Positions 38,920 through 49,645 of a stretch of 64,000 nucleotides of DNA are shown piece by piece. The first letter of the stretch is position 1, and each line of letters opens with the position of its first letter. The position numbers and the translations under genes were made by a program. The DNA is from Paracoccus saliphilus (GTDB lineage Bacteria > Pseudomonadota > Alphaproteobacteria > Rhodobacterales > Rhodobacteraceae). The notes beneath the pieces are model-generated. The model made no database searches. It was given only the letters and a program-made list of their open reading frames with translations, and had not been told where the DNA came from. The stretch lies in the NCBI RefSeq assembly GCF_028553805.1, contig NZ_CP067140.1, positions 1,674,001-1,738,000 on the forward strand, read 5' to 3'.

Positions 38920-40173
38920 ATGGGCGAGGCGGGTCTTCCCGTATCGCCCCTGGCACCAGCGGCATTTCCGGACTTGCCGGCGATCGATGGCGTCGAATTC
39001 GCCAGCGCTGCCGCCGGGGTGAAGTATCAGGGTCGCACGGATGTGACCCTGATACGCATCGCCAAGGGGGCGCAGATCGCCGGGGCCTTCACCAAGTCGG
39101 CGACCCGTGCGGCCTGCGTGCTGGACAATCAGGCCAAGCTGACCAGGGGCGGTTCCGCCGATGCGGGCGCGGCGATCATCGTGAATTCCGGCAATGCCAA
39201 TGCCTTTACCGGCGCGCGCGGGCAGGAATCGGTCGATGCGGTGACCGGGGCCGTGGCGTCGGAACTGGGCATTCCCGCCTCGCATGTGTTTTCCTCTTCG
39301 ACCGGGGTTATCGGAGAGCCATTGCCGCATGAACGGATCGTTTCGATCATCGGTGACCTGACCCGTGACCTCGATCAGGCCGGAGTTGCGCAAGCGGCCC
39401 GCGCTATCATGACCACGGACACCTTTCCCAAGGGCGCCTCGGCCATTTTCGCCGGGGATGGCGGAGAGATCCGCATCACCGGCATTGCCAAGGGATCGGG
39501 CATGATCGCGCCCGATATGGCGACGATGCTGGTCTATATCTTTACCGACGCGAAAATCGCCGCACCATTACTGCAGGATGCGCTGGATTCTGGCCTTGGC
39601 TCGACGTTCAACGCGATCACGGTGGATAGCGACACATCCACTTCGGATGCGCTGATCCTGGCGGCTACGGGACGCAGTGCTGCCGCCGAAATCACTTCGC
39701 TGGACAGCCCGGCGGGACAGGCTTTTGCCAAAGCGCTGCAGGATGTCATGCGCGAGCTTGCGCATCTGGTGGTGCGTGACGGCGAAGGTGCCACGAAATT
39801 CGTCGAGGTCCGGGTAACGGGCGCGGCTTCGGACACGGATGCCAAGAAAATAGCCAAGGCCATCGCCGATTCGCCACTGGTCAAGACGGCCATAGCCGGC
39901 GAAGACGCGAATTGGGGCCGTATCGTCATGGCTGTCGGCAAATCGGGGGCCGAGGCCGATCGCGACAAGCTGACCATCCGGTTCGGCGACATGATCCTGG
40001 CCGAGAATGGCTGGCGGGCCGAGAACTACGATGAAGCCAAGGCCAGCGCCTATATGAAGAATCAGGAACTGCTGATCTCTGTCGATCTGGGGCTGGGGCA
40101 GGGGGCGCAGACCATGTGGACCTGCGATCTGACCCATGGCTATATAGATATCAACGCCGATTACCGCTCGTGA
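38920..40173 (+). CDS. argJ: bifunctional glutamate N-acetyltransferase / amino-acid acetyltransferase
   Basis: A 417-aa enzyme recycling the acetyl group between N-acetylornithine and glutamate and able to make N-acetylglutamate from acetyl-CoA. The self-cleavage site is in GSGMIAPDMATMLVYIFTDA, before the nucleophilic Thr of ATML, giving alpha and beta chains. The oxyanion STGVIGEPLP segment is also intact. Its stop overlaps the mutT start by one base. Confidence 0.96.
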   Translation: MGEAGLPVSPLAPAAFPDLPAIDGVEFASAAAGVKYQGRTDVTLIRIAKGAQIAGAFTKSATRAACVLDNQAKLTRGGSADAGAAIIVNSGNANAFTGARGQESVDAVTGAVASELGIPASHVFSSSTGVIGEPLPHERIVSIIGDLTRDLDQAGVAQAARAIMTTDTFPKGASAIFAGDGGEIRITGIAKGSGMIAPDMATMLVYIFTDAKIAAPLLQDALDSGLGSTFNAITVDSDTSTSDALILAATGRSAAAEITSLDSPAGQAFAKALQDVMRELAHLVVRDGEGATKFVEVRVTGAASDTDAKKIAKAIADSPLVKTAIAGEDANWGRIVMAVGKSGAEADRDKLTIRFGDMILAENGWRAENYDEAKASAYMKNQELLISVDLGLGQGAQTMWTCDLTHGYIDINADYRS

Positions 40174-40571
40174 TGAAGACGATTCTTGTTGCTGCCGTGG
40201 CGTTGATCGACACTGACGGGCGCGTGCTGCTGGCACAGCGCCCCGAGGGCAAATCGATGGCGGGATTGTGGGAGTTTCCGGGCGGCAAGGTCGAACCCGG
40301 AGAAACCCCGGAAGTCGCGCTTATCCGCGAATTGCAGGAAGAGCTGGGTATCGACACCTGGCAATCCTGTCTCGCCCCGCTGACTTTCGCCAGCCATTGT
40401 TACGAAGATTTTCACCTGCTGATGCCGCTTTACGCCTGCCGCAAATGGAATGGCGTGGTGCAACCGCAAGAGGGGCAGAAGCTGAAATGGGTCCATGCGC
40501 GGGATCTACGCAACTATCCCATGCCGCCCGCCGATATTCCCCTGCTTCCGATCTTGCAGATGTGGCTCTGA
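40173..40571 (+). CDS. mutT: 8-oxo-dGTP diphosphatase, MutT
   Basis: A 132-aa NUDIX enzyme that sanitises oxidised guanine nucleotides. The Nudix box runs from GGKVEPGETPEVALIRELQE to EELGI, with WEFPGGK before it as in MutT. Its ATG shares a base with the argJ stop (TGATG). The length matches E. coli MutT. Confidence 0.92.
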   Translation: MKTILVAAVALIDTDGRVLLAQRPEGKSMAGLWEFPGGKVEPGETPEVALIRELQEELGIDTWQSCLAPLTFASHCYEDFHLLMPLYACRKWNGVVQPQEGQKLKWVHARDLRNYPMPPADIPLLPILQMWL

Positions 40572-40677
40572 TACATCTCTAGGTAGAGCTTTTCCCACCT
40601 AAAGTGTGATTTTAGCGATAATTCGCTTCATTCGCCGCTCGCGATAGGCAAGTATCGGCGCATCCAGGAGGGGTGTC

Positions 40678-40806
40678 ATGATTCGTACAATTCAGATCGG
40701 TGGCTATATCTCGGTTCAGGGCTTGTTTGAACGGATGAGCCCGAATGGGAATGTCGTCGTTCGTGTCGGCAAACAGACCTATGAGGGCAAGCCTGTATCC
40801 AAGTAA
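40678..40806 (+). CDS. small protein of 42 aa, unknown function
   Basis: A frame starting ATG 40678 and ending TAA 40804-40806 encodes MIRTIQIGGYISVQGLFERM and continues SPNGNVVVRVGKQTYEGKPV to the end. It has a strong AGGAGG 7 bases upstream and is followed 35 bases later by a strong terminator, so it is a self-contained small gene. The alternation of hydrophobic and polar residues and the VQGLFxR / VVVRVGKQTYEGKPV pattern suggest a small beta-rich fold. I do not recognise a named family. Confidence 0.75.
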   Translation: MIRTIQIGGYISVQGLFERMSPNGNVVVRVGKQTYEGKPVSK

Positions 40807-40841
40807 CCCGTTATTTTTCCTGTCAGAACGGCTATAAAGAG

Positions 40842-40870
40842 AAAGGGGTGCCACATGGTGGCACCCCTTT
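40842..40870. terminator. bidirectional terminator between the 42-aa gene and infB
   Basis: AAAGGGGTGCCAC (40842-40854) and GTGGCACCCCTTT (40858-40870) form a perfect 13-bp stem with an ATG loop. The minus-strand side continues into CTCTTTATAG, so it ends infB, and it lies 35 bases past the small gene's stop on the plus strand. Confidence 0.88.
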
Positions 40871-40895
40871 CGGATTCCAGATCGAAATCGGCAGC

Positions 40896-43472
40896 TTACA
40901 GGCTGCGTTCGACCTCTTCACGCTCGAAGATCTCGATGACATCGCCTTGGCGGATATCGTCGTAATTCTCGAAGGCCATACCGCATTCCTGACCGGACTG
41001 CACTTCCTTGACCTCGTCCTTGAAGCGCTTCAGCGTCTTCAATGTGCCTTCATGGATCACCACGCTATCGCGCAGCAGGCGAACACCGGCCGAACGGCGG
41101 GCGATACCTTCGGTGACCAGACAGCCAGCGACCTTGCCGACCCCGGTGACCTTGAAGACCTCCCTGATCTCGGCATAGCCGATGAAGTTCTCGCGAACCT
41201 CTGCCGATAGCAGGCCGGAAGCGGCTGCCTTGATGTCGTCCACCAGGTCATAGATGACCGAATAGTAACGAATCTCGACGCCTTTCTGGTTGGCCGAAGT
41301 GCGGGCCGGAGCATTGGCGCGGACATTGAAGCCGATGACGGGCGTTTGGGACGCCTCGGCCAGGGTAATGTCCGATTCGGTGATCGCGCCGACGCCATGA
41401 TGGATGACGCGAACACGCACCTCGTCATTGCCCAGCTTTTCCAGCGCCTGGATGATCGCTTCGGCCGAACCCTGCACGTCGGCCTTCACCACCACCGGCA
41501 GTTCGGCGACGCTTTCGTCGGCCTTGGCTTTCGCCATAAGCTGTTCCAGCGTGGTCGCGGCACCTGCGGCGGCGCGCTTGTCCTTGGCCTGTTGAGTCCG
41601 ATAATCGGCGATCTCGCGGGCCTGCGCCTCGGTTTCGACGACATTCAGGACGTCGCCCGCTTCGGGAGTGCCGTTGAGGCCCAGGACCTCGACTGGGACA
41701 GAGGGGCCTGCCTCTTCGACGCGCTTGCCCTGATCGTCGATCAATGCGCGGACCTTGCCCCATTGTTCGCCGACGACAAAGATATCGCCGCGTTTCAGCG
41801 TGCCGTTCTGAACCAGGACCGTGGCGACCGGACCGCGGCCCACATCAAGCTGAGCTTCGATGACGGCACCCTGTGCCGCACGATCCGGATTGGATTTCAG
41901 CTCCAGGATTTCGGCCTGCAGCGCGATGGCTTCCAGCAATTCGTCGAGTCCCTGGCCGGAGATGGCCGAAACTTCGACATCCTGCACATCACCCGACAGC
42001 TTTTCGACGATCACTTCCTGATGCAGAAGCGATGTACGTACCTTGTCGGGATCGGCTTCCGGCTTGTCGACCTTGTTGATCGCCACGATCATCGGCACCT
42101 TGGCTGCCTTGGCGTGGTTGATCGCCTCGATGGTCTGCGGCATCACCGCATCATCGGCAGCCACCACCAGAACCACGATATCCGTGACATGAGCGCCACG
42201 CGCCCGCATCGAGGTGAACGCGGCGTGACCCGGCGTATCGAGGAAGGTCAGAACCGCACCCGATTCCGCCTGCACCTGATAGGCGCCGATATGCTGGGTG
42301 ATCCCACCGGCTTCGCCCGAGACGACATTGGCCTTGCGGATCGCATCCAGAAGCGAGGTCTTGCCGTGGTCGACATGGCCCATGATGGTGATGATCGGCG
42401 GGCGGGGACGCAGATCGTCGGGTGCGTCCTTGATCATGTCGATGACCTGTTCGACATCGGCATCGCTGACACGCACGGCCTTGTGGCCGAATTCCTCGAT
42501 CACCAGCTCGGCAGTATCGGCATCGATCGACTGGTTCATCGATACCATCATGCCCATCTTCATCAGCGATTTGACGACATCCGCGGCACGCTCGGCCATG
42601 CGGTTGGCTAGTTCCTGCACGACAATGGCGTCCGGCAACTGCACTTCACGCGATTGCTTTTCGGGGCGTTGCTGCTGGCCCATCGCCTTCTGCCGGGCGC
42701 GTTCCTGCTTGCGCTTCATCGCGGCCATGCTGCGCTGGCGGCCACCTTCACCGTCCAGCGCCTGTTTCAGCGACAGCTTGCCCGAGCGGCGATTGTCATC
42801 ACGGGCAGCCTTGCCGCGACTGTCACGATCCGCGACGCCGCGATTGGGGCGATCACGCTCGGATTTGCGCGGACCGGTCGAGGAAACACCTTTCGTTTCG
42901 GCGCGGGCAGCGGCAGCTTCGACGGCTGCCTGATCCTGCGGAGCAGTGCCAGCAGCCGGAGCAGCGGCTGGCTTGGCCGGCTCTGCCTTCTTCGGCGCGT
43001 CCTTTTGCTTGGCTTTTTCCGCGGTCTCGCGGGCAAGCCGGGCTTCCTCTTCGGCTTTCGCCTTCAGGGCCTCTTCGCGTTCACGCTCTTCGCGGGCCTT
43101 TTCTTCGGCCTCGGCGCGGCGGCGTTCGCGTTCCTGCTCACGGGCTTTCTCTTGGGCCTCACGGGCGGCCGCTTCATCCGCCTCCCGTGCCTTGGCAGCA
43201 GCGAGGGCCTTCAGGCGTCGTTCCATCTCTACTTCGGAGATCCCGGCCGGTCGTTTCGACGGGTCGCCTCCACGCTTGGCGTAACTCGAGGGTTTGGCCT
43301 TGTCGCCGGCACCGGCTTGCGCCGCACTGGTCTTTGGCACCATGACGCGTTTGCGCTTGGTTTCCACGACCACGCTCTTGGTGCGGCCATGGCTGAAACT
43401 CTGTTTGACCTGACCCGAACGACCGCTGGAGCCGCCGAGGCCGAGTGTCTTTTTACCGTCTTTATCGCTCAT
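40896..43472 (-). CDS. infB: translation initiation factor IF-2
   Basis: An 858-aa GTPase that places initiator tRNA on the ribosome. A long charged, Ala/Glu/Arg-rich N-terminal region (to about 270) precedes the G domain with [24 protein letters not shown] and NKVDKPEA, then the beta-barrel domains and the C-terminal initiator-tRNA domain. The start is ambiguous: ATG 43484 overlaps the ylxR stop as ATGA but has its GGAAGG too close, while ATG 43472 gives the usual [15 protein letters not shown]-terminus. It is the last gene of the rimP-nusA operon. Confidence 0.97.
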   Translation of the reverse strand: MSDKDGKKTLGLGGSSGRSGQVKQSFSHGRTKSVVVETKRKRVMVPKTSAAQAGAGDKAKPSSYAKRGGDPSKRPAGISEVEMERRLKALAAAKAREADEAAAREAQEKAREQERERRRAEAEEKAREEREREEALKAKAEEEARLARETAEKAKQKDAPKKAEPAKPAAAPAAGTAPQDQAAVEAAAARAETKGVSSTGPRKSERDRPNRGVADRDSRGKAARDDNRRSGKLSLKQALDGEGGRQRSMAAMKRKQERARQKAMGQQQRPEKQSREVQLPDAIVVQELANRMAERAADVVKSLMKMGMMVSMNQSIDADTAELVIEEFGHKAVRVSDADVEQVIDMIKDAPDDLRPRPPIITIMGHVDHGKTSLLDAIRKANVVSGEAGGITQHIGAYQVQAESGAVLTFLDTPGHAAFTSMRARGAHVTDIVVLVVAADDAVMPQTIEAINHAKAAKVPMIVAINKVDKPEADPDKVRTSLLHQEVIVEKLSGDVQDVEVSAISGQGLDELLEAIALQAEILELKSNPDRAAQGAVIEAQLDVGRGPVATVLVQNGTLKRGDIFVVGEQWGKVRALIDDQGKRVEEAGPSVPVEVLGLNGTPEAGDVLNVVETEAQAREIADYRTQQAKDKRAAAGAATTLEQLMAKAKADESVAELPVVVKADVQGSAEAIIQALEKLGNDEVRVRVIHHGVGAITESDITLAEASQTPVIGFNVRANAPARTSANQKGVEIRYYSVIYDLVDDIKAAASGLLSAEVRENFIGYAEIREVFKVTGVGKVAGCLVTEGIARRSAGVRLLRDSVVIHEGTLKTLKRFKDEVKEVQSGQECGMAFENYDDIRQGDVIEIFEREEVERSL

Positions 43473-43480
43473 CTGCGTCT

Positions 43481-44101
43481 TCATTCCTTCCCGGCGGCCG
43501 TATTGCCGCCGTCATGCCCGCGCAGACCCGTCAGTCTGCCGGCTTCCAAGATCACCTTGTCCGTCAGGCCACCCGCCGCAAGCGCGCCGTGTATGACATG
43601 ATCGCGCCCGAAGGACAAACCCAATTCTGAGGCGGTGAGGCAACCGAACCAGCGTCCGCCCGTTGGCGTCCACAGCTTGCCCTTCCCGCGGTCCGAGCCA
43701 TCGCTGGCCTGCAGCAGCACACGCGCCCTGCCATCGGCCAGCCAGCCCTTCACCTTTTCAAACCCCGCCACCGCTTTGCCTGACTTGCGGGCCAGCGAAA
43801 CCAGTTCCACGACCCGCCGTGCAAGGGCGGTCTCGACCATCCCAACCAGATCCTCGGGTGCTTTCACCTGCGCCTTGGCGGCGCGCGAAAACAGCCCTTT
43901 GGCTGCGGCCTTTTCGATGGCCGCACGATCGGCGGCGATCCAGATGCCGCGACCGGGCAGCTTTTCCGCCAAGTCTGGCACGACCAGACTATCCGGTCCC
44001 ACGACAAAGCGGATCAGCCCAAGCTTGGGCTGCACCTCGCCGGTGACGATGCAGCGCCGTTCGGGCTGCTCGCGCGTTTTATCCCGCCCGCCTCGGCTCA
44101 C
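43481..44101 (-). CDS. YlxR-domain RNA-binding protein (DUF448) with L7Ae-like C-terminus
   Basis: A 206-aa protein between nusA and infB. The YlxR part holds the nucleic-acid-binding signature [20 protein letters not shown] near residues 13-32 and [16 protein letters not shown]; the C-terminal half ([18 protein letters not shown]) resembles L7Ae/YlxQ. This fused form is common in alphaproteobacteria. A GTG start at 44101 gives the conserved [17 protein letters not shown]-terminus; the longer frame reads into nusA. Its stop overlaps the possible infB start. Confidence 0.85.
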   Translation of the reverse strand: MSRGGRDKTREQPERRCIVTGEVQPKLGLIRFVVGPDSLVVPDLAEKLPGRGIWIAADRAAIEKAAAKGLFSRAAKAQVKAPEDLVGMVETALARRVVELVSLARKSGKAVAGFEKVKGWLADGRARVLLQASDGSDRGKGKLWTPTGGRWFGCLTASELGLSFGRDHVIHGALAAGGLTDKVILEAGRLTGLRGHDGGNTAAGKE

Positions 44102-44123
44102 GGCCTTGCCAGATCCGGGGCGG

Positions 44124-45752
44124 TCAGGCCCCGGCCTCCTGATCGGTTTCGGCTTCGGTCTCGGCTTCTTCCGGGTCCGCCGCCGGTTCCAGTTCTGCCG
44201 GATCGACCCAGCCAAGGCTGACGCGCGCCGTCATGACCATATTCTGCGCTTCTTCCAGCGAGACGTCAAAGGGCTCCAGCAGGCCTTCATCCTTGACGCG
44301 CTGGCCATCCACGGTGGTCCAGCCGCCAGCCAATTCCCAATCGGCGCAGGTAGCGAAGTCTTCCAGTGTCTTGATGCCGTCCTTCGCCAACGCCTCGATC
44401 ATCTGGGGTGTCAGACCCTCGAATTCAACCAGCGAGTCCTCGACACCGAGCGCGCGGGCATTTTCCATCGCCGCCTTGTTGCGGGCTTCCAGAACATCGC
44501 GGGCGCGGGCCTGCAGTTCCTCGGCGGTGCCTTCATCCACCCCGTCGATGGTCAGCAATTCACCCTGTTCGACATAGGCGACCTCTTCGAGATCGGTGAA
44601 GCCTTCGGCGACCAGAAGCTGGGCAAAGAATTCATCCAGGTCCAGCGCATCCATGAACAGCTTGGTGCGGGCATTGAATTCGGCCTGCCGGCGCTTGGAT
44701 TCCTCTTCCTCGGTCATGATGTCGATATCGAGCCCGGTCAACTGGCTGGCCAGACGCACATTCTGGCCGCGGCGGCCGATGGCGAGGGAAAGCTGTTCAT
44801 CGGGTACGACAACCTCGATACGGCCGCCATCCTCGTCGAACACGACCTTGCTGACCTCGGCGGGCTGCAGGGCGTTCACGAGGAAGGTCGCCTGATCCTC
44901 GTTCCACGGGATGATGTCGATCTTCTCGCCCTGCAATTCGCCGACCACCGCCTGAACGCGGCTGCCGCGCATGCCGACGCAGGCGCCGACCGGATCGATC
45001 GAGTTGTCATAGCTGATCACGGCGATTTTCGCGCGCGAGCCGGGGTCGCGTGCCACGGCCTTGATCTCGATGATGTGGTCATAGATCTCGGGCACTTCCA
45101 TCTTGAACAGTTCCGCCATGAATTGCGGATCGGTGCGCGACAGGAAGATCTGCGGGCCGCGGGTCTCGCGGCGGACATCCTTGACATAGGCGCGAATGCG
45201 GTCGTTCGGGCGATAGCTTTCGCGGCCGATCTTCTCGTTGCGGCGCAGGATCGCCTCGCCACGGCCGACATCGACGATGATATTGCCGTATTCCTCGCGC
45301 TTGACGACACCGTTGATGATGGTGCCCGCGCGATCCTTGAATTCTTCGTATTGACGGTCACGCTCGGCTTCGCGAACGCGCTGCAGGATGACCTGCTTAG
45401 CCGATTGCGCGGCAATCCGGCCCAGCTCGACCGGCGGCACTTCGTCCACGATCACGTCGCCGACTTTTGGGTCGTCCAGATAGGGGCGGGCCTGTTCGAC
45501 CGTCACTTCGGCCTGATAATTCTCGACCGCGTCATCCTCGACCACGGTGCGGACGCGGGTAAAGCTCGCGTTGCCGGTCTTGCGGTCGATCTTGACCCGG
45601 ATGTCCATCTCGGCGCCGTAGCGCGACTTGGCGGCACGGGCGAGGCTGTCTTCCATCGCTTCGATGACCAGTTCAGGCTCGATCATCTTCTCGCGTGCCA
45701 CGGCTTCGGCCGTCTGCAGCAGTTCCAGCTGGTTGGCAGAGGTGATCGCCAT
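44124..45752 (-). CDS. nusA: transcription termination/antitermination factor NusA
   Basis: A 542-aa RNA polymerase partner. An N-terminal domain (to about 125) is followed by S1 ([19 protein letters not shown]), two KH domains ([14 protein letters not shown] and [14 protein letters not shown]), and two C-terminal helix-hairpin-helix acidic repeats, ending in an acidic tail. AAGGAG lies 7 bases before ATG 45752, and the ATG shares its A with the rimP stop. It may autoregulate the operon through the leader hairpin at 46399-46423. Confidence 0.97.
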   Translation of the reverse strand: MAITSANQLELLQTAEAVAREKMIEPELVIEAMEDSLARAAKSRYGAEMDIRVKIDRKTGNASFTRVRTVVEDDAVENYQAEVTVEQARPYLDDPKVGDVIVDEVPPVELGRIAAQSAKQVILQRVREAERDRQYEEFKDRAGTIINGVVKREEYGNIIVDVGRGEAILRRNEKIGRESYRPNDRIRAYVKDVRRETRGPQIFLSRTDPQFMAELFKMEVPEIYDHIIEIKAVARDPGSRAKIAVISYDNSIDPVGACVGMRGSRVQAVVGELQGEKIDIIPWNEDQATFLVNALQPAEVSKVVFDEDGGRIEVVVPDEQLSLAIGRRGQNVRLASQLTGLDIDIMTEEEESKRRQAEFNARTKLFMDALDLDEFFAQLLVAEGFTDLEEVAYVEQGELLTIDGVDEGTAEELQARARDVLEARNKAAMENARALGVEDSLVEFEGLTPQMIEALAKDGIKTLEDFATCADWELAGGWTTVDGQRVKDEGLLEPFDVSLEEAQNMVMTARVSLGWVDPAELEPAADPEEAETEAETDQEAGA

Positions 45753-46381
45753 CACTTACTCCTTGCGTCATCGGCGCTGTTCGCGCCCGGTTCGTTGTCT
45801 TCGTCGGTTTCGATCGCGTCGAAGGTGGCCTCGTCCAGATTGTCGATCTCGACACCGGCCTCTTTCTTCTGACGCAGCATTTCCCGGATCAGGTCGTCGG
45901 TGAGGACCAGCTTGGCATCCGACAACCAGTCGAAGTTCAGCCCGATGGTCTGCACTTCGCCGCCCTCTTCGATATTCAAAAGGACCTCGTCGCCCTCGAT
46001 ACCCGCCAGCACGCCTTTCCAGCGCTTGCGCCCGTCGATGGGCTGATTGGTTTCCAGCTTGGCCTCGTAGCTTTCGAAAGCCGCGAAATCCTTGAGCCGG
46101 GTCAGCGGGCGGTCGATGCCGGGGCTGGAGACCTCGAGGTGATAGGCTTCCTCGATCGGGTCCTCGACATCCAGCGTGGCGCTGACGGCGACGGAAATAT
46201 CGCCGCAGTCATCCACGTTAATGCCGCCATCGGGCCGGTCGGCCATGATCTGCAGGGTCGAGGTCTTGCCGCCCTGCAGGCGCACGCGCACCAGCTCGAA
46301 GCCAAGATCCTCGATCACCGGGGTGATGATCTCGGCAAGGCGCCGGTCGATGGCGGTCTTGGCGATCAGATCGTTGGACAT
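45752..46381 (-). CDS. rimP: ribosome maturation factor RimP
   Basis: A 209-aa factor for 30S subunit maturation. It shows the RimP pattern: [53 protein letters not shown], and the C-terminal SH3-like domain ([19 protein letters not shown]). The C-terminus is extended and acidic. It is the first gene of the operon rimP-nusA-ylxR-infB; AAAGGAAG precedes its ATG. Confidence 0.96.
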   Translation of the reverse strand: MSNDLIAKTAIDRRLAEIITPVIEDLGFELVRVRLQGGKTSTLQIMADRPDGGINVDDCGDISVAVSATLDVEDPIEEAYHLEVSSPGIDRPLTRLKDFAAFESYEAKLETNQPIDGRKRWKGVLAGIEGDEVLLNIEEGGEVQTIGLNFDWLSDAKLVLTDDLIREMLRQKKEAGVEIDNLDEATFDAIETDEDNEPGANSADDARSK

Positions 46382-46398
46382 GACTTCCTTTCGGATAC

Positions 46399-46423
46399 AA
46401 AAAACGGGCCGTCAGCGGGCCCG
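46399..46423 (-). terminator. terminator-like attenuator in the rimP operon leader
   Basis: On the minus strand a 6-bp GC stem (CGGGCC 46423-46418 with GGCCCG 46410-46405) with a 7-base loop is followed by TTTTTT at 46404-46399, only 17 bases before the rimP start. CCGCTG in its loop and first stem base (46418-46413) is complementary to CAGCGG at 46466-46461 earlier in the leader, which would form an antiterminator. Confidence 0.6.
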
Positions 46424-46474
46424 TGCGAAACTTCCGGTGGGCAGGGGGTGGAAGCCTGCACCGCTGTTGACCCG

Positions 46475-46503
46475 CATATAGGACCGAATCCGCGGGATTG
46501 CAA
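46475..46503 (-). promoter_or_regulatory. promoter of the rimP-nusA-ylxR-infB operon
   Basis: On the minus strand TTGCAA (46503-46498), a 17-base spacer and TATATG (46480-46475). The start would lie near 46468, giving a leader of about 87 nt that includes the terminator-like hairpin. Confidence 0.6.
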
Positions 46504-46526
46504 GCGGGCGATGGCATGGGCGGGCA

Positions 46527-47522
46527 TCAATTCTTCCCCTCCACATCGCGGCGGTCGTCATCGCGGATCGCATCCATGACCCGGACCAGCTCTGCCGAGA
46601 TCCGGGGTTCCGACAATGCATGTCCCGAGGCGGGCACCAGCCGCAGGTCGCATTTCTCCCATCCTTGCGCCAGTTCATAGGCCGAGAGCGGTGGGCACAC
46701 CATATCATAGCGGCCCTGCACGATCACGGCGGGCAGATGCTCGATCCGGTGGCGGTTGCGCAGAAGCTGGCTTTCATCCATGAAGCATTTATTGGCGAAA
46801 TAGTGGTTTTCCAACCGGGCGAAGGCGCGGGCATATTCGGGCGGCGCGTGGCCGGTTGCAGAATTCTGCAGTCCGGCCAGTGCATTTTCCCACATCAGCC
46901 AGGGCAAGGCAAAGCGCCCCTGTTGCCCGAGATCGTCGGAAAATAGCCGGCGGTGATAGGCGGCGATCATGTTGTCCCGCTCCGGTTCGGGGATCGGATC
47001 GCAGAAACGTGCCCAGAGATCGGGAAAGAATCGTCCCGCGCCGCCGCCATAGAACCAGTCGAGCTCGGTCTGTCTGCCCAGGAACACGCCGCGCAGAATC
47101 AGCCCCGCCACATGTTCGGGATGCGCCTGCGCATAAGCGAGCGCCAGCGTGGCCCCCCAACTGCCGCCAAAGAGCAGCGCGGTCTCGATGCCCAGAACCG
47201 AGCGGATCTGTTCGATGTCGCGCACCAGATCGGCGGTGGTGTTGCCCTCGACCGAGGCGGCCGGGCGCGAGCGCCCGCAACCCCGCTGATCGAACAGTAC
47301 GATTCGGTAGTGTTCCGGATCGAAGAAGCGGCGCATATAGGGGCTGCATCCCCCGCCGGGGCCGCCATGCAGCACGATGACGGGGCGGCCTTCCGCATTG
47401 CCGCATTCCTCGACATACAGGCGATGCCCATCGCCGGTATCGACGATGCGCCGCTCATATGGTTCGGTCGAGCGATAGAGGCGGCCATTCGACGCGCCGA
47501 TTTGTCCTGCCAATCTGTCCAT
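46527..47522 (-). CDS. pip: proline iminopeptidase
   Basis: A 331-aa alpha/beta hydrolase releasing N-terminal proline from peptides. It has the oxyanion HGGPGGG, the nucleophile Ser in [14 protein letters not shown], Asp in QGRYDMVCP and His in [18 protein letters not shown] and length match the S33 family. It is divergent from ubiG by 47 bases. Confidence 0.93.
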   Translation of the reverse strand: MDRLAGQIGASNGRLYRSTEPYERRIVDTGDGHRLYVEECGNAEGRPVIVLHGGPGGGCSPYMRRFFDPEHYRIVLFDQRGCGRSRPAASVEGNTTADLVRDIEQIRSVLGIETALLFGGSWGATLALAYAQAHPEHVAGLILRGVFLGRQTELDWFYGGGAGRFFPDLWARFCDPIPEPERDNMIAAYHRRLFSDDLGQQGRFALPWLMWENALAGLQNSATGHAPPEYARAFARLENHYFANKCFMDESQLLRNRHRIEHLPAVIVQGRYDMVCPPLSAYELAQGWEKCDLRLVPASGHALSEPRISAELVRVMDAIRDDDRRDVEGKN

Positions 47523-47569
47523 GGACCGACTATAAGCCCAACTGCCGCAACTCGCCAGAAGGACCCGTC

Positions 47570-48304
47570 ATGACAAGCATCGACCCCATCGAAATTGCCA
47601 AGTTCGAGGCCATGGCGGCGGAATGGTGGGATCCGAAGGGCAAGTTCAAGCCGCTGCACATGATGAACCCGGTGCGGCTTGACTATATCGTGAGCCAGAT
47701 TGCCGCTGAATTTGGGCGGGACCGCCGCAGCCTGCGGGTTTTTGAGGGCTTGCGGCTGCTGGATATCGGTTGCGGCGGCGGGCTGATCGCCGAGCCGATG
47801 GCGCGCCTGGGGGCCGAGGTCGTAGGCGCGGATGCCGCCGAAGGCAATATCGCGGTGGCCAGGCTGCATGCCGAACAGCAGGGGTTGCAGATCGATTACC
47901 GCGCCACGACTGCCGAGGCACTGGCCAGTGCAGGCGAGAAGTTCGATGCGGTGCTGGCGCTGGAGATCGTCGAGCATGTCGCCGATCCAAAGGCTTTCAT
48001 CGCCACCTGTCACGACCTGCTGCGCCCCGGCGGACTTGCCATCGTCTCGACCCTGAACCGCACGGCGAAAAGCTTCGGCGCGGCCATTATCGGCGCGGAA
48101 TGGATCATGCGCTGGCTGCCCAAGGGCACGCATGAATGGAACCGCTTCATCACGCCGGCGGAACTGTCAGAGATGGCGAGTGCTTCGGGATTGAACCCGG
48201 TCGATGCGAGGGGGATGGTCTTCAATCCCCTGACCTGGAACTGGAGCCTGTCGGATCGTGACCTGTCGGTGAATTACGCCATCGCAGCACGCCGGCCGGA
48301 TTAG
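47570..48304 (+). CDS. ubiG: ubiquinone biosynthesis O-methyltransferase
   Basis: A 244-aa SAM methyltransferase for both O-methylation steps of ubiquinone synthesis. It opens with the UbiG pattern [20 protein letters not shown], then [15 protein letters not shown], motif [20 protein letters not shown], and [10 protein letters not shown]. Its stop overlaps the convergent MarR gene stop by 3 to 4 bases. Confidence 0.96.
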   Translation: MTSIDPIEIAKFEAMAAEWWDPKGKFKPLHMMNPVRLDYIVSQIAAEFGRDRRSLRVFEGLRLLDIGCGGGLIAEPMARLGAEVVGADAAEGNIAVARLHAEQQGLQIDYRATTAEALASAGEKFDAVLALEIVEHVADPKAFIATCHDLLRPGGLAIVSTLNRTAKSFGAAIIGAEWIMRWLPKGTHEWNRFITPAELSEMASASGLNPVDARGMVFNPLTWNWSLSDRDLSVNYAIAARRPD

Positions 48305-48774
48305 TCGCCATCCCCCTCGAGCCTGCGGCGAAGCTCGCGCAGGACGGGCAGAGCAAGCCGGACCCTTTCGGCGCCGATATCGCGCACGATCTCGCCGATG
48401 ATCGGCATGAAGGCCGAGATGGCGGCGTTGCGGGCGGCCCGGCCCGCCGGGCTGATCGACACGAATTTGCGCCGCGCATCGTCCCAATCGGGGCGGATAT
48501 GGATATGACCCGCCCATTCCAGCCGGGACAGGGTATTGGTCATGGCGCCACGGGTGACGTGAAAGGCTTCGGCCAGTTGCGCGGGGGTGCGTTCCTCGTT
48601 CACATGGGCCAGCAGGTTCAGCACCGAGAAATGCGAGATCTGCATGCCGCGAGGCAGGGCATGGCTGATGAGGCTGCGTGACAGCTGATCCGCGATGAAC
48701 ACCTCGGCGAACAGGCTGGCGGCCAGCCTGTCGCTGCTTTGGTCGCGCTCGATGTCGTTTTTCGTCGTGGTCAT
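48301..48774 (-). CDS. MarR-family transcriptional regulator
   Basis: A 157-aa winged-helix regulator with core [22 protein letters not shown], recognition helix [18 protein letters not shown] and wing [18 protein letters not shown]. It has no Cys, so thiol sensing is not suggested. ATG 48774 has GAGGCG close upstream, 4 bases after the nitrilase-family stop; starts at 48789 or 48804 are possible. It is the last gene of the comF-grxC-nitrilase-marR operon. Its target is unknown. Confidence 0.82.
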   Translation of the reverse strand: MTTTKNDIERDQSSDRLAASLFAEVFIADQLSRSLISHALPRGMQISHFSVLNLLAHVNEERTPAQLAEAFHVTRGAMTNTLSRLEWAGHIHIRPDWDDARRKFVSISPAGRAARNAAISAFMPIIGEIVRDIGAERVRLALPVLRELRRRLEGDGD

Positions 48775-48778
48775 CGCC

Positions 48779-49645
48779 TCATGGGCCATCGAAGGGCCGG
48801 TCATGTGTCAGGGACGGGATGCGGGACCGTGCCCTGTCAACCGCCTCAAGGTCAAGTGAAACAAGGGTCACCCCCGTCGATATTCCGCCATCGGCCAATA
48901 TGTTGCCCCAAGGATCTACCGCGAGCGAATGGCCATGGCTCTGGCGTGGCAGGCGGTCGGGAGAATGCGGTGCGGGATGCGTGCCGGATTGCGCCGGGGC
49001 CAGCACGAAGCAGCCGTTTTCGATGGCGCGGGCACGCAGCAGAGCCTCCCAATGGGCCTTGCCGGTGGTGGTGCTGAAGGCCGAGGGGACGGTCAGAATG
49101 CGCGCACCCGCCTGTGCCAGCTGGCGATAAAGATGGGGGAAACGCACATCGTAACAGATCGTCATGCCGACCGGCTGTCCTGCTGCGCGCGTCAGCACCG
49201 CCCGGTCGCCGGGGCGGTAGGCAGAGCTTTCGCGATATTGCTCGGTCTCCGATATGGTGACGTCGAACATGTGCAGCTTGTCGTATCGCGCGGCGACGGT
49301 GCCTTCCGGATCGATCAGGAAACTGCGATTCACGAAACGCTCGTCGCCGGGATCGTCGCCTTTCAGGGCCAGAGAGCCGATCAACAGCCATATGCCAGCC
49401 GCTTTGGTCTCGGCCCGCAGCGCCGACAGGGTCGGGTCCTCTGCCTCGGGTTTCAGGACGGCTGCCTGCCGCTTGCGGTCGGGGGACAGCAGGTTCGTGG
49501 CTTCGGGTGTCAGCACGAATGTCGCGCCTGCCGACGCCGCCTCGCGGATCATCGGAACCGTGGCGGAGAGATTCGCGTAAGGGTCGTCGCCGGTATTGAG
49601 TTGCAGCAACGCGACCTTTAGCGGGGCAGGCGTCGCGGAGGTCAT
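48779..49645 (-). CDS. nitrilase-superfamily amidase (Nit1/Nit2-like)
   Basis: A 288-aa carbon-nitrogen hydrolase with the Glu-Lys-Cys triad in LTPEATN, YDKLHMFDV and ICYDVRFPHLY. The segment DKLHMFDVTISETEQYRES resembles Nit1, the deaminated-glutathione amidase, which would suit a neighbour of a glutaredoxin. Omega-amidase is the alternative. It overlaps grxC by 4 bases. Confidence 0.87.
   Translation of the reverse strand: MTSATPAPLKVALLQLNTGDDPYANLSATVPMIREAASAGATFVLTPEATNLLSPDRKRQAAVLKPEAEDPTLSALRAETKAAGIWLLIGSLALKGDDPGDERFVNRSFLIDPEGTVAARYDKLHMFDVTISETEQYRESSAYRPGDRAVLTRAAGQPVGMTICYDVRFPHLYRQLAQAGARILTVPSAFSTTTGKAHWEALLRARAIENGCFVLAPAQSGTHPAPHSPDRLPRQSHGHSLAVDPWGNILADGGISTGVTLVSLDLEAVDRARSRIPSLTHDRPFDGP

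Noticed and set aside
43635..45872. A 745-codon plus-strand frame
   Set aside because: Antisense to nusA and ylxR; it mirrors the codon bias of nusA and shows no domain.
48301..48304. ubiG and marR convergent stop overlap as a regulatory feature
   Set aside because: Overlapping convergent stops of a few bases are common in compact genomes and need no special explanation.
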